Part shown: piece after piece, positions 54,931-63,718 of the stretch
Position numbering within the stretch: position 1 is the stretch's first letter
Layout of the letters: each line of letters starts with the position of its first letter
Origin: Duganella aceris
GTDB lineage: Bacteria > Pseudomonadota > Gammaproteobacteria > Burkholderiales > Burkholderiaceae_D
Direction: 5' to 3'
DNA length: 64,000 nucleotides
Assembly (NCBI RefSeq): GCF_011090165.1
Contig: NZ_JAADJT010000005.1
Location: 124,001 to 188,000 of the forward strand
Program-made: the position numbers and the translations under genes
The notes under the pieces: model-generated
Told to the model about the DNA's origin: nothing
Seen by the model: the letters and a program-made list of their open reading frames with translations, nothing else
The model's database searches: none

Positions 54931-55893
54931 TTAATGGTCGGGAGTGTTCAAAAAGCGTGTGGCGTCCTCGACGAACTGGTCGGCGTATTGAAACAGTGCG
55001 GCATGCCCCGAATCGGGATACATGATCAGCTTGGCGTTCGCGATATTCTGGTACATCACATAGGAATTGACGGAGTCAAGCATGACGTCGTGGTTGCCGT
55101 TGACGATCAACACCGGCTGCTTGATCTCCTTCAGTCGGGCGTAAGGTGTCTCTTGTTTCACGCCCCACGCGATGCCGGCCTTGAGTTGGCGCTGATACTG
55201 CGCCATGGTCACAGGCGGTTCGAGGTCGGTGCTCCGTTCCTTCCAGCGCTTGGCGAATTCCCAGCCGGCCTTCATGCTCGACTCAGATTGGCCAAAAAAA
55301 AGATACAGGCGGTCTTCGACTTTGGGATTGGCGATTCCCGCGTGTTTCGCCGTTTCCGGAGAAAAGCCCTGAGTGTTCACCCCGCCTTGCGGCGATGTCC
55401 CCGCGAGGATCAGTCGATGGATCAAATCCGGTCGATCCAGCGTGACCTGCTGGGCGACGAATCCTCCGATTGAGAAGCCGAGCAGGTCGACCTTGGCCAG
55501 ATTTAACCCGTCAAGGAAGTTCGTCACATGCGCGGCCATGCCGGCAATGGTGTCCGCCGTTTCGCCCCCGGATAAGCCCAGGCCGGCGTTGCTGAACAGG
55601 ATGACTGGGCGGTCGCGTGCGAACCCGTTGATCACCGCGGGATCCCAGTCGTCCATGGTGCCACGGATGTGAATCAGAAATACCAACGGAATTCCAGTTG
55701 CCTTGCCAAATCGACGATATGCGTAGCGCACTCCCTTGGCTTCAATAAACTGGGTCTTGGCGGTCTGCTGTGTTTCCGTTTGCTGGGGTGTATAGTCGGC
55801 GCGGGCGTTCGGGAGCGTGGCGATCAGAATGCCTGCCGCAAGTGCGAACAGGGTCAGTTTCTTGCTGGCGATGAGGCGGTTTATCGGGTGCAT
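54931..55893 (-). CDS. Exported alpha/beta hydrolase (third relative)
   Basis: A 320-residue hydrolase with a signal peptide (LFALAAGILIATLPNARA). It shares YAYRRFGK, DDWDPAVINGFARDRPVILF, DLLGFSIGGFVAQQV (nucleophile Ser) and RLKEIKQPVLIVNGNHDV with the two hydrolases at 44486 and 45399, but is clearly more diverged. The acid and His are in NGNHD and PDSGHAALFQY. It is the first gene of the minus-strand operon. An ATGAC-GTCAT operator-like site lies 22 bases upstream. The substrate is unknown. Confidence 0.88.
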   Translation of the reverse strand: MHPINRLIASKKLTLFALAAGILIATLPNARADYTPQQTETQQTAKTQFIEAKGVRYAYRRFGKATGIPLVFLIHIRGTMDDWDPAVINGFARDRPVILFSNAGLGLSGGETADTIAGMAAHVTNFLDGLNLAKVDLLGFSIGGFVAQQVTLDRPDLIHRLILAGTSPQGGVNTQGFSPETAKHAGIANPKVEDRLYLFFGQSESSMKAGWEFAKRWKERSTDLEPPVTMAQYQRQLKAGIAWGVKQETPYARLKEIKQPVLIVNGNHDVMLDSVNSYVMYQNIANAKLIMYPDSGHAALFQYADQFVEDATRFLNTPDH

Positions 55894-55914
55894 ATGAGGC
55901 CCAGTTATTGAAGT

Positions 55915-55930
55915 ATGACCGTAATGTCAT
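55915..55930. promoter_or_regulatory. Operator-like site upstream of the hydrolase operon
   Basis: ATGAC, CGTAAT and GTCAT form a 5-bp inverted repeat. It shares ATGAC and GTCAT with the longer repeat at 56581-56613 beside the TetR gene, so the same regulator may bind both. Confidence 0.5.
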
Positions 55931-55988
55931 TGGATGAAAAAAAAGGCCGAAACTCGCCTGATATACGCAGGCCGGCCAATCAGGATCT

Positions 55989-56564
55989 TCAATCGGCGCC
56001 GATGAGCGCAAGTCCGGCGGCGATACCGCCTTCGAGTATTCGGTCCGAGAGCGCGTCGTCATTGACCGCGCGCGCAAGTTGAAGGGTGCCCACCATCATG
56101 CCGAACAGCGCCGCAGCTTGCCCGCGTCGGGCCTCGATATCGCCATCCGATAAATTATCAGCAATAAAATCGAGGAAATCGTCGATTTTTTGGGTGAACA
56201 ATTTGCGGGTTTCGTGGGGATGCCGGGCGATTTCCGCAGCCAGCGCGGCCGTCGGGCAGCCTTGGTCCGGCAGGTCGCGCTGACGCGGGCTGAGGTAGTC
56301 GCGAATCGCGTCATCCAGCCCCGCGCCATGCGATTTGGCTTGAATCATTGCCTCGAGTCGACGATCCAGGGCGTCCACCAGTACCTCTTGCACCAAATGT
56401 TCTTTGGAGTCGAAATGGACATAAAAGGCACCATTCGTCAGGCCGGCGTCGCGCATCAGCCCGGCCAGCCCAACGGCTTCGACACCCTCGGCGCGAAAAC
56501 GACGTGAAGCGGTCTGCACGATGTGCTGCCGCGTGGCATCTTTCCGACCTTTTTCATACCGCAT
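55989..56564 (-). CDS. TetR-family regulator (separate type from the three above)
   Basis: A 191-residue regulator: helix-turn-helix RQHIVQTASRRFRAEGVEAVGLAGLMRDAGLTNGAFYVHFDSKEHLVQEVL, then CPTAALAAEIARHPHETRKLFTQKIDDFLDFIADNL and ALFGMMVGTLQLARAV. It resembles AcrR/NemR-type regulators. ATG 56564 follows TTGAGGCG. A 33-base inverted-repeat site lies 17 bases upstream. It likely controls itself and the hydrolase-SDR-MDR operon downstream. Confidence 0.92.
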   Translation of the reverse strand: MRYEKGRKDATRQHIVQTASRRFRAEGVEAVGLAGLMRDAGLTNGAFYVHFDSKEHLVQEVLVDALDRRLEAMIQAKSHGAGLDDAIRDYLSPRQRDLPDQGCPTAALAAEIARHPHETRKLFTQKIDDFLDFIADNLSDGDIEARRGQAAALFGMMVGTLQLARAVNDDALSDRILEGGIAAGLALIGAD

Positions 56565-56580
56565 GATTCGCCTCAATTAA

Positions 56581-56613
56581 ATTATGACTGTATTTTCAAA
56601 GTATAGTCATAAT
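56581..56613. promoter_or_regulatory. TetR operator candidate
   Basis: ATTATGACT at 56581-56589 is inverted as AGTCATAAT at 56605-56613, a perfect 9-bp pair with 15 bases between. It is 17 bases from the TetR start and also upstream of the opposite spacer. Confidence 0.65.
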
Positions 56614-56899
56614 TCAATTCAGATGCAAGCATTCTATCTACGCGAAGTTCCGAGTGCGCCTGTCGGAAATATGGGACTAGCTCTCACCCCTATGCACGGC
56701 GAAACCGACAGGAGGATGCCCCGCCGATGCCAGACGGTGCATTTTTTTGTACGCGGCCTCAATATGTCGGGCAAGGCTACGCGTAATTTAGCTTGGCATC
56801 CAGAGCCTCGGGGCAATCTGGATCACGTGCAAGATCCGATTCCGCCTGTGCGCGAAGCGAGATGCTCCGCACGGCGGGCAGCGGGAACCGCGCCATTGC
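56614..56899. other. Spacer between the TetR and aldo/keto reductase genes
   Basis: The full gap is 56565-56899 (335 bases). Apart from the operator I see no supportable gene. A 110-codon plus-strand frame (56584-56916) lacks a ribosome site, starts inside the operator and overlaps the reductase 3' end, so I do not call it. Confidence 0.4.
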
Positions 56900-57775
56900 C
56901 TAGTAGTAGGGCTTGATGGCAGGGGCCAGCGCCTCGACTTCCTTCCACTCCCCGGCCGAGAGCTTCAACGCCTGTGCCTTGATATTTTCTTCCAGGTGTT
57001 TGATGGACGACGTGCCGGGGATCGGCAGCAACACGGGGCTGTGCTGCAGCAGCCATGCCAACGACAGTTGCGCGACACTCACGCCGTGCGTCGCCGCCAG
57101 CGAGTCCAGCGGTCCGCCGGCTTGCGCCAGGCTGCCTGCCGCCACTGGGAACCAAGGGATGAACGCGATACCGTGCTCTTCGCAATACGCCAGCACGTCC
57201 TCGTATTTGCGGTTGCCGAGGTTGTACTCGTTTTGCACCGAGACGATATTGGCCACCTTGCGCGCACGTTCGATTTCGGCGACACTCACCTCGGACAAAC
57301 CGATATGGCGGATCTTGCCCTGTCGCTGCAGGTCAACGATAGGGCCCAACGATTCCTCGATCGGCACCAGCGGATCCACACGGTGCAACTGCCAAAGGTC
57401 GATGGTCTCCACGCGCAACCGGCGCAGGCTCAGATGTAGCTGCTGGACCAGGTATTCTGGCCGGCCGAGGGGAAACCACTCATTCGGGCCGGTACGCACC
57501 AAGCCAGCTTTGGTGGCGATAATGGTTCCCTTGGCATAGGGGTGCAGCGCCTCTCCGATCAAGGTTTCGCTGCTGCCTGGACCGTAGCTATCGGCGGTAT
57601 CGATGAAATTGACGCCCAGTTCCACGGCGCGCTGCAGCACCCGCTTCTGGCTGTCGCGGTCGGCATGGTCGCCCCAGATGCCGGCACCGGTATTGCGCAT
57701 CGAGCCGTAGCCCAGGCGACTCACCGTCAGGTCACCGCCTAGTTTGATGGTCGGGTTCTCGCTTTGATTGCTCAT
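56900..57775 (-). CDS. Aldo/keto reductase
   Basis: A 291-residue AKR: TVSRLGYGSMRNTG, Asp-Tyr pair in NFIDTADSYGPGSSETLIGEAL, Lys in IIATKAGLV, catalytic His in LWQLHRVDPLVPIEESL, and the nucleotide-binding VSVQNEYNLGNR and PIPGTSSIKHLEENI. It reduces aldehydes or ketones with NADPH in the cytoplasm. The substrate is unknown. It follows the molybdenum dehydrogenase large subunit by 49 bases on the same strand. Confidence 0.92.
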   Translation of the reverse strand: MSNQSENPTIKLGGDLTVSRLGYGSMRNTGAGIWGDHADRDSQKRVLQRAVELGVNFIDTADSYGPGSSETLIGEALHPYAKGTIIATKAGLVRTGPNEWFPLGRPEYLVQQLHLSLRRLRVETIDLWQLHRVDPLVPIEESLGPIVDLQRQGKIRHIGLSEVSVAEIERARKVANIVSVQNEYNLGNRKYEDVLAYCEEHGIAFIPWFPVAAGSLAQAGGPLDSLAATHGVSVAQLSLAWLLQHSPVLLPIPGTSSIKHLEENIKAQALKLSAGEWKEVEALAPAIKPYY

Positions 57776-57824
57776 TGAATCTCCAATTAAAAGGACATTG
57801 CGCGGTCCGGATGGACCGCTTCTT

Positions 57825-60020
57825 TTACGCCGCGCGGCTTTGCTGTATCAGCTCTGGCGTCGCGGGCAGTTCATATAGCCGTTTGCCGGTGGCCGCATGG
57901 ATGGCATTGAGGAAGGCGGCCAGCAGACTGGCCACGCTAGGTTCGCCGATGCCGCCCGGGGATTCGCCGCTCTTGACTACTTCCACCACTATGGCCGGTG
58001 CTTCATTGATGCGCAGCAGGCGATAGTCGTGGAAGTTACTTTGCTCGGCGCGGCCGTTTTTGATGGTGATATTGCTGTACAGGCCTGCGGTCAGCGCGAA
58101 GTTGATCCCGCCTTGCAGTTGTGCCACTACGGTGTCCGGATTGACGGCAATACCGCAATCGGTCACGCAGGCGACGCGTTGAACGCTGATTTCACCGCTG
58201 TCGCTGACGGTTAGGTCCACCACTTGCGCCACGTAGGTGTCCCACGCGTACAGCAGTCCAATGCCGCGCCCCTGTCCCTTCGGCAGCGGCGTCCCCCAGC
58301 CGGCCAGCTCTGCGGCCCGCTGCAGCACATGCCGCGCGCGCGGATGTTTATCCAGCATCGCCAGGCGGTACGCCAGCGGATCCTTGCCGGCCTTGTATGC
58401 CAGCTCGTCGATGAAGCTTTCAAGCGTCGGCACGTTGCGTGTCGGGCCGACCCCGCGCCAGAAGCCGGTCGGCACCGGGCCGTCTTCGGTGCGGAACTCC
58501 GAGCGCATGTTGGGAATGGAATAAGGGAAGTTGATTGAGCCGTCGACCGCATCGACGTCCACACCTTCCTTGGTCATCCATCCTGGCGCCCAGCGCGCCA
58601 AATTCGAGGGGCCGGCGAACTTGTGGTACAGCGCGACCGGGAAGCCCTCGGCATTGACGCTGGCCGACACCGTATGCGCGTACACGCCACGGAAAACGTC
58701 GTGCTGGATGTCTTCTTCGCGCGTCCACACCACTTTGACCGGGCCCTTCACCTGCCGGCCGATCGCGGCCGCTTGCTCGACGTAATCGACCTCCAAACGC
58801 CGGCCGAAGCCGCCGCCGATCAAGTGGTTGTGCAAGGTGACTTTTTCCGGCGCCATGCCCAACACCTTGGCGGCGGCGTCGCGGGCGCGGGCCGGCGCTT
58901 GGGTGCCGACCCAAATTTCGGCGCTGTCGGGACCGACATGCACCACGCAGTTGAGTGGTTCCATCGGTGCGTGGGCCAGCATCGGATTGATGTAGGTGCG
59001 TTCTATCGTCTGCCCGGCCGACGCCAGTACTTTCAGGGCGTCGCCGTCGTTGCGCGCCACCACTCCCGGCTTTTTGAGCGCCGCCGTCATCAGGGCGCGC
59101 AGGTCCGCCGTGCTGAGATTGGCATTAGCGCCTTCATCCCAAACCACTTTCAGGGCTTCGACGCCCTTGCGGGCGTACCAGGTGTTGTCCGCCACCACCG
59201 CGACGGCGTTATCCAGGCGCACCACCTGGCGCACGCCATGCATTTTGCGGGTCTTGCGGTCATCGACCGACTTGAGCTTGCCGCCGAACACAGGGCTGGC
59301 GGCTACCGACGCCACCAACATGCCGGGCAAGTGCACGTCGATGCCGAACTGTGCCACACCATTGACTTTGTCCTTGGCGTCGAGGCGCTTGACCGGCGTG
59401 CCCACGAGCTTGAACTGGTCGGCTGGTTTCAGCACGATCTTCTGCGGCACCGGCAAGGCTGCAGCGGCGGTCACCAGTTGACCGTAGCGCACGCTGCGGC
59501 CGGAAGGGCGATGTATCACGGCGCCGTGTTCGGCGTAGCACTCTGCGACGTCGACCTTCCAGTCATTGGCGGCGGCCTGGATCAGCACCATGCGCGCGGC
59601 GGCGCCGGTCTGGCGCATTGGCTCCCACAAGGTGCGGATGGTCAGCGAGCCGCCGGTGAATTGGTCGCCGAATGGCAGGCCATAGACTTTGGCGTCCGGC
59701 GGGGCATGACGCAGGATAACGCGGTCGAGGTCGACCTCGAGTTCTTCGGCGATCAGCATCGGCAGCACGGTATAGGCGCCCTGGCCCATTTCAACTTTGG
59801 CCATGGTGAGTGTGACGCTGTCGTCGGCACCGATGGTGATGAAGGCGCTCGCGACATAGGAATCGACGGCGGGATTGATCCCGGCGGCGATCGATTCCGG
59901 CAAGGCCCAAAAGCCCACCATCAAGGCGCCGCCGGCGGCGCCGGCGGCCTTCAAGAAGCCGCGGCGCGACGGCGAAGGAGTGTCCTCGGCGGCGCCGGTG
60001 ATGAAGTGACGGATGGCCAT
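57825..60020 (-). CDS. Molybdenum aldehyde/isoquinoline-type dehydrogenase large subunit
   Basis: A 731-residue subunit of the xanthine oxidase family (IorB/aldehyde dehydrogenase type). The N-terminal twin-arginine signal PSRRGFLKAAGAAGGALMVGF shows export. The Mo-cofactor region includes VEMGQGAYTVLPMLIAEEL, LHNHLIGGGFGRRLEVDY, GFWRGVGPTRN and the catalytic-loop region GGIGEPSVASLL with the expected Glu. It oxidises an aldehyde or N-heterocycle and passes electrons to the 2Fe-2S subunit encoded just upstream. ATG 60020 has AAAGGAG at 8 bases; the longer frame is not real. The substrate is unknown. Confidence 0.93.
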   Translation of the reverse strand: MAIRHFITGAAEDTPSPSRRGFLKAAGAAGGALMVGFWALPESIAAGINPAVDSYVASAFITIGADDSVTLTMAKVEMGQGAYTVLPMLIAEELEVDLDRVILRHAPPDAKVYGLPFGDQFTGGSLTIRTLWEPMRQTGAAARMVLIQAAANDWKVDVAECYAEHGAVIHRPSGRSVRYGQLVTAAAALPVPQKIVLKPADQFKLVGTPVKRLDAKDKVNGVAQFGIDVHLPGMLVASVAASPVFGGKLKSVDDRKTRKMHGVRQVVRLDNAVAVVADNTWYARKGVEALKVVWDEGANANLSTADLRALMTAALKKPGVVARNDGDALKVLASAGQTIERTYINPMLAHAPMEPLNCVVHVGPDSAEIWVGTQAPARARDAAAKVLGMAPEKVTLHNHLIGGGFGRRLEVDYVEQAAAIGRQVKGPVKVVWTREEDIQHDVFRGVYAHTVSASVNAEGFPVALYHKFAGPSNLARWAPGWMTKEGVDVDAVDGSINFPYSIPNMRSEFRTEDGPVPTGFWRGVGPTRNVPTLESFIDELAYKAGKDPLAYRLAMLDKHPRARHVLQRAAELAGWGTPLPKGQGRGIGLLYAWDTYVAQVVDLTVSDSGEISVQRVACVTDCGIAVNPDTVVAQLQGGINFALTAGLYSNITIKNGRAEQSNFHDYRLLRINEAPAIVVEVVKSGESPGGIGEPSVASLLAAFLNAIHAATGKRLYELPATPELIQQSRAA

Positions 60021-60022
60021 GC

Positions 60023-60484
60023 TTATGCTCCTTTGGCGGAATTCGCCTGCTTGATCGCCGCGCGGATGCGCGGATAGGTGCCGCAACGGCAGATGTTGCC
60101 GGCCATCGCGGCATCGATTTCGCTGTCGGTCGGGTGCGGCGTTTTGGCCAGCAGGGCTGCGGCCGACATGATCTGGCCGGATTGGCAGTAACCGCACTGC
60201 ACCACTTCGCTGTCGAGCCATGCCTTTTGCGTGACGCGGCCGATCTCGGTCGCCTGCAATCCTTCGATGGTGGTGATGTGCTTGCCGGCGGCAGCCGAAA
60301 TTGGCAACTGGCAGGAGCGTACCGGCTCGCCGTCGAGGTGAACGGTACAGGCGCCGCAAAGCCCCATGCCGCAGCCGAATTTGGTGCCGGTCAGGTGAGC
60401 GGCGTCGCGCAGTGCCCACAGCAGGGGCACATCGCCCGTCAGATCGAATTTTCGTGGCTTGCCATTGATGTTCAGGGTGACCAT
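60023..60484 (-). CDS. 2Fe-2S subunit of the molybdenum dehydrogenase
   Basis: A 153-residue IorA/CoxS-type protein. It has an N-terminal plant-type 2Fe-2S cluster ([21 protein letters not shown]) and a C-terminal 2Fe-2S cluster (CGYCQSGQ and [10 protein letters not shown]). Both sets of cysteines are complete. It has no signal peptide and would be exported with the TAT-bearing large subunit. The large subunit starts 2 bases later. It is the first gene of this pair; the electron acceptor is not encoded here. Confidence 0.95.
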   Translation of the reverse strand: MVTLNINGKPRKFDLTGDVPLLWALRDAAHLTGTKFGCGMGLCGACTVHLDGEPVRSCQLPISAAAGKHITTIEGLQATEIGRVTQKAWLDSEVVQCGYCQSGQIMSAAALLAKTPHPTDSEIDAAMAGNICRCGTYPRIRAAIKQANSAKGA

Positions 60485-60520
60485 ATTATTTTCCTAAATG
60501 GTGAGTGAAGGTCTGCCGCA

Positions 60521-61633
60521 TCAGCGGCTGCCGAAGCGGGTGTTGTGAAACAGCTGCGCGTGCGCGGCCGGCGCCGCACGCCAATAGGGGCGGGGCGCTT
60601 CGACGGTGGCGCCTAGTGCGGCCGCGGCGTGCCAAGCCCAGCGCGGGTCGTACAGCATGGCGCGCGCCAGCGCGACGAAGTCAGCGGCACCGGATGCGAT
60701 GATGTCGTCGGCCTGGCGAGGCTCCGTGATCAGCCCCACCGCGATGGTGGTAACGCCGGCGTCGATGCCGATGCGGCGCGCGAAGGGCACTTGGTAGCCA
60801 GGGCCGGCGACGATGTTCTGCTTGGGTGAGATGCCGCCTGACGAGACGCTGATCCAATCGACCCCGCGCCGTTTCAGTTCGCGCGCCAGCGTCACGCTTT
60901 GGTCGAGGTCCCAGCCACCGTCGATCCAATCGGTGGCGGACAGCTTGATGCCGAGCGGCATGGCGAGCGGCAATGCTTCCCGCACGGCGTCGAACACCTC
61001 CAGCGGGAAGCGCATGCGGTTATCCAGGGAGCCGCCATAGCGATCGGTACGTTGATTAGCCAGCGGTGAGAGGAATTGGTGCAGCAGGTACCCGTGTCCC
61101 GCGTGCAGTTCGAGGCCATCGACGCCCAAGCTGACCGCCCGTACGGCGGAGGCGACAAAGGCGTCTCGGATGCGCAGCATGCCGCGTCGGTCGAGCGCGA
61201 TCGGCGGCAATTCGGTTTCCTCATGCGGCAAGGCCGAGGGCGCGCTGGGCGTCCAGCCACCTACGGCGGGAACCAGCTGCCGGCCCCCATCCCACGGCGC
61301 ATCGCTGGACGCTTTACGGCCGGCGTGGCCCAGTTGCAGGATCACTTTGATCCCGGATACGCCGCGTATGGCCGAGACGACCGGACGCAGGGCCGCCTCT
61401 GTGGTGGCGTCCCACAGACCGAGGTCGCCCGGGGTGATGCGTCCCGCCGCCTCCACGGCGGTCGCCTCGATCACGAGCGCGGCTGCTCCGGACGCGGCCA
61501 GACCTCCCAGATGAACCAGGTGCCAGGAGGTGGCGCGGCCATCCTCGGCGACATATTGGCACATGGGTGAGACCACGATCCGGTTGGACATGGCCAATCG
61601 TCCCAGCTGGTATGGGGAAAACAGCGCGCTCAC
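60521..61633 (-). CDS. NADH:flavin oxidoreductase, YqjM/OYE type
   Basis: A 370-residue Old Yellow Enzyme: LFSPYQLGRLAMSNRIVVSPMCQYVAEDG, ILQLGHAGRKASSDAPWDGG, ELHAGHGYLLHQFLSPLANQRTDRYGGSLDNR, VSSGGISP. The Cys in SPMCQY and the HAGHGY pair are those of the YqjM (thermophilic-like) class, which reduces activated alkenes with NAD(P)H. GTG 61633 has GGAG at 6 bases and gives the family start. It lies 10 bases after the second OYE gene. Confidence 0.92.
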   Translation of the reverse strand: MSALFSPYQLGRLAMSNRIVVSPMCQYVAEDGRATSWHLVHLGGLAASGAAALVIEATAVEAAGRITPGDLGLWDATTEAALRPVVSAIRGVSGIKVILQLGHAGRKASSDAPWDGGRQLVPAVGGWTPSAPSALPHEETELPPIALDRRGMLRIRDAFVASAVRAVSLGVDGLELHAGHGYLLHQFLSPLANQRTDRYGGSLDNRMRFPLEVFDAVREALPLAMPLGIKLSATDWIDGGWDLDQSVTLARELKRRGVDWISVSSGGISPKQNIVAGPGYQVPFARRIGIDAGVTTIAVGLITEPRQADDIIASGAADFVALARAMLYDPRWAWHAAAALGATVEAPRPYWRAAPAAHAQLFHNTRFGSR

Positions 61634-61643
61634 GACAGCTCCG

Positions 61644-62747
61644 TTATGCCGCGTCGGCGCGGTAGAACGGGTAGTCGGTATAGCCCGCTGCCGTGCCGCC
61701 GAAGAACGCGTCCCGGTCATAGTCGTTCAGCGGCCAATGATTGCGCAGGCGCTCCGGCAGATCCGGATTGGCGATGAAATGCCGTCCAAAAGCCACCAGG
61801 TCGGCATCGCCCGATTGCACGATGGCCTCAGCTTTCGCGCCATCGAAGCCGCCGGCGGCGATGATGGTGCCGCGATAGTGTTTGCGGATCAGCTGCGCCG
61901 CCACCGGATTCTGGTCCTTGGTCTCGTCGTCGACGTTGCCCAGCACTCGTGGTTCGATAAGGTGCAAGTAGGCCAAATTAAGCTTGTCCAGCTGCGCGGC
62001 GAGGTAGGTGAACAGGCCATCGGGATCGCTGTCGGACATATCGCCCCAGTTCCCGCTCGGGCCAATGCGCACCGCGACGCGGTCGCTACCCCAGACCGAG
62101 ATCAGTGCTTCTGTGGTCTCCAGCAGCAGACGGCTGCGGTTTTCAAACGATCCACCATACATGTCGGTGCGTTTATTGCTGCCGTCTTGCAGGAATTGGT
62201 CGAACAGATAGCCATTGGCGGCGTGGATTTCGACGCCGTCGAAGTTGGCTGCGAGGCCGCGCTTGGCGGCGAGGCGGAAGGCTTCGACCAGAGCCGAGAT
62301 CTCGTTGGTCTCCAACGCGCGCGCCGGGGTATTCGGCACCCAGCCGGACTCGGTGTACGCCATGCCGCCATGTTCCACCGCCGAGGGTGCTACGGGACGA
62401 CCGCCATCGGGTTGAAGCTGGCTGTTGGACTGGCGGCCGGCATGGTATAGCTGCAGGAAAATCATGCCGCCCTTGGCGTGGACGGCGTCGGTGACTTTGC
62501 GCCATCCGGCGATTTGATCGTCATGATACAAGCCGGGTGCGCCCAAATAGCCGTTGCCATTGGGCGCGGCGATGGTGGCTTCACCGATCAGCAAACCACA
62601 TACGGAGGCGCGCTGTGCGTAGTATTCGGCCATGAGGTCGCCCGGCACGGCGTTCGCTTCGGCGCGCATACGGGTCAGCGGCGCCAGCACCACGCGGTGC
62701 GCCAGTTCGATATTGCCGAGTTTGACGGCGGACATTAATTTTGACAT
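61644..62747 (-). CDS. Alkene reductase, NemA-type Old Yellow Enzyme
   Basis: A 367-residue FMN enzyme: AVKLGNIELAHRVVLAPLTRMRAEANAVPGDLMAEYYAQRAS, FLQLYHAGRQSNSQLQPDG, EIHAANGYLFDQFLQDGSNKRTDMYGGSFENR. The His-Asn pair of HAANGY is that of classical OYEs such as NemA, which reduce enals, enones, nitro esters and similar compounds. ATG 62747 has AAGGA upstream. It is downstream of the SRPBCC gene and upstream of the YqjM-type gene, so two different OYE classes share one operon. Confidence 0.93.
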   Translation of the reverse strand: MSKLMSAVKLGNIELAHRVVLAPLTRMRAEANAVPGDLMAEYYAQRASVCGLLIGEATIAAPNGNGYLGAPGLYHDDQIAGWRKVTDAVHAKGGMIFLQLYHAGRQSNSQLQPDGGRPVAPSAVEHGGMAYTESGWVPNTPARALETNEISALVEAFRLAAKRGLAANFDGVEIHAANGYLFDQFLQDGSNKRTDMYGGSFENRSRLLLETTEALISVWGSDRVAVRIGPSGNWGDMSDSDPDGLFTYLAAQLDKLNLAYLHLIEPRVLGNVDDETKDQNPVAAQLIRKHYRGTIIAAGGFDGAKAEAIVQSGDADLVAFGRHFIANPDLPERLRNHWPLNDYDRDAFFGGTAAGYTDYPFYRADAA

Positions 62748-62825
62748 CTGAAATCCTTGCATACGAATATGGGACAAGGAGGCCGGCGAAGAAACGCCCG
62801 CCTCCCGTAATCTGGTGACGCGGTG

Positions 62826-63389
62826 TTACTTCACTTCTGCTTTTTGTTTCAGGCTGGCCAGTCCGCCACCGATCACGCCGTTCATCGTCTGTTTCGCGGC
62901 GGCGTCGTCATGACCGGCGGCGGGGGTGTCGGAATGATCGACGCGATGGAAGGCCGCCTGCCAGGTCACCTTGCTGCCACCGTCCTTACCCGGCGCGACA
63001 CTGATGGTGGCCTTGACGTCACTCAGTGGAACGACTTGCTGATTGGCCGCAGTGTTTTGGATCGCGTAGGTGTAGCTGTGCGCGGAAGCGTTGTACTGCA
63101 CCAGCTCCTCGGTCAGTTTCGGTCCGCCCATTTCCAGGGTGCGGATCGAGCCGATCGTGTTGCCCTTGGTTGCGTTCGATGCCTTCACCACCGCCACCCA
63201 GGTCAGGTCGTTGAAGTTCTTGATGATGCCCCAGACTTTGTCGGGCGAGGCCGAGATTTCCACGCTTTGCTGCTCTTGCAGCTGGGTGGGCGCCGCCCAC
63301 GATGGCGCTGCCAGCAGCGTTGCTGCGGTCGCGGCCAGGGCCATGAAGGTTGATTTGGCGGGGAAGTTCAGGGTGCGGTGCTGGTTCAT
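62826..63389 (-). CDS. Exported SRPBCC-family protein
   Basis: A 187-residue protein with a signal peptide (TFMALAATAATLLAAPSWA). A polyketide-cyclase/START-like domain follows: QSVEISASPDKVWGIIKNFNDLTWV, GSIRTLEMGGPKLTEELVQYNASAHSYTYAI, KVTWQAAFHRVD. It likely binds a small hydrophobic ligand in the periplasm; no enzymatic residue is clear. ATG 63389 has TGGAG at 8 bases. It is the first gene of the OYE operon, behind a good promoter at 63463-63491. Confidence 0.85.
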   Translation of the reverse strand: MNQHRTLNFPAKSTFMALAATAATLLAAPSWAAPTQLQEQQSVEISASPDKVWGIIKNFNDLTWVAVVKASNATKGNTIGSIRTLEMGGPKLTEELVQYNASAHSYTYAIQNTAANQQVVPLSDVKATISVAPGKDGGSKVTWQAAFHRVDHSDTPAAGHDDAAAKQTMNGVIGGGLASLKQKAEVK

Positions 63390-63462
63390 TCTTGGTACTC
63401 CAGGTTGGATACGATAGGTTGGGCAGCGACGTACGCTGCTGCGTTTTGTTTGCCCTGCCGAC

Positions 63463-63491
63463 AATATAGGCCCGCGTCGGGGCAATATAAA
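63463..63491 (-). promoter_or_regulatory. Putative sigma-70 promoter of the SRPBCC-OYE operon
   Basis: On the minus strand TTTATA (63491-63486) and TATATT (63468-63463) are 17 bases apart, matching -35 in 4 of 6 and -10 in 5 of 6. The predicted leader to 63389 is about 65 bases. The gap 63390-63718 (329 bases) holds nothing else I can support. Confidence 0.5.
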
Positions 63492-63718
63492 TGGTGTGGG
63501 GAGAGGAACTGTTCGGACTCCAACTTCCGCAATCGGACGAAACTTCATCCACGCGTTGCCGCAGCCATTCCAGTTCCCACTTGGGAATCGACTGCGGACT
63601 ATTCTGTCCGCTAAGTTGCGCCCTCGCCACCATTTACCCGCGCGCGGTCAGCCCGTAGCATGTACGGCTTGATGAGCGGATCGCTGGCGCAATCAGGCCG
63701 GCATGCAAAGGGCAATGT

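Noticed and set aside
56584..56916. 110-codon plus-strand frame between TetR and AKR genes
   Set aside because: No ribosome site, starts within an operator and overlaps the AKR 3' end.
37160..63389. Polyketide or non-ribosomal peptide gene cluster
   Set aside because: There are many tailoring-type redox enzymes, but no synthase, acyl-carrier or adenylation domain appears anywhere in the window.
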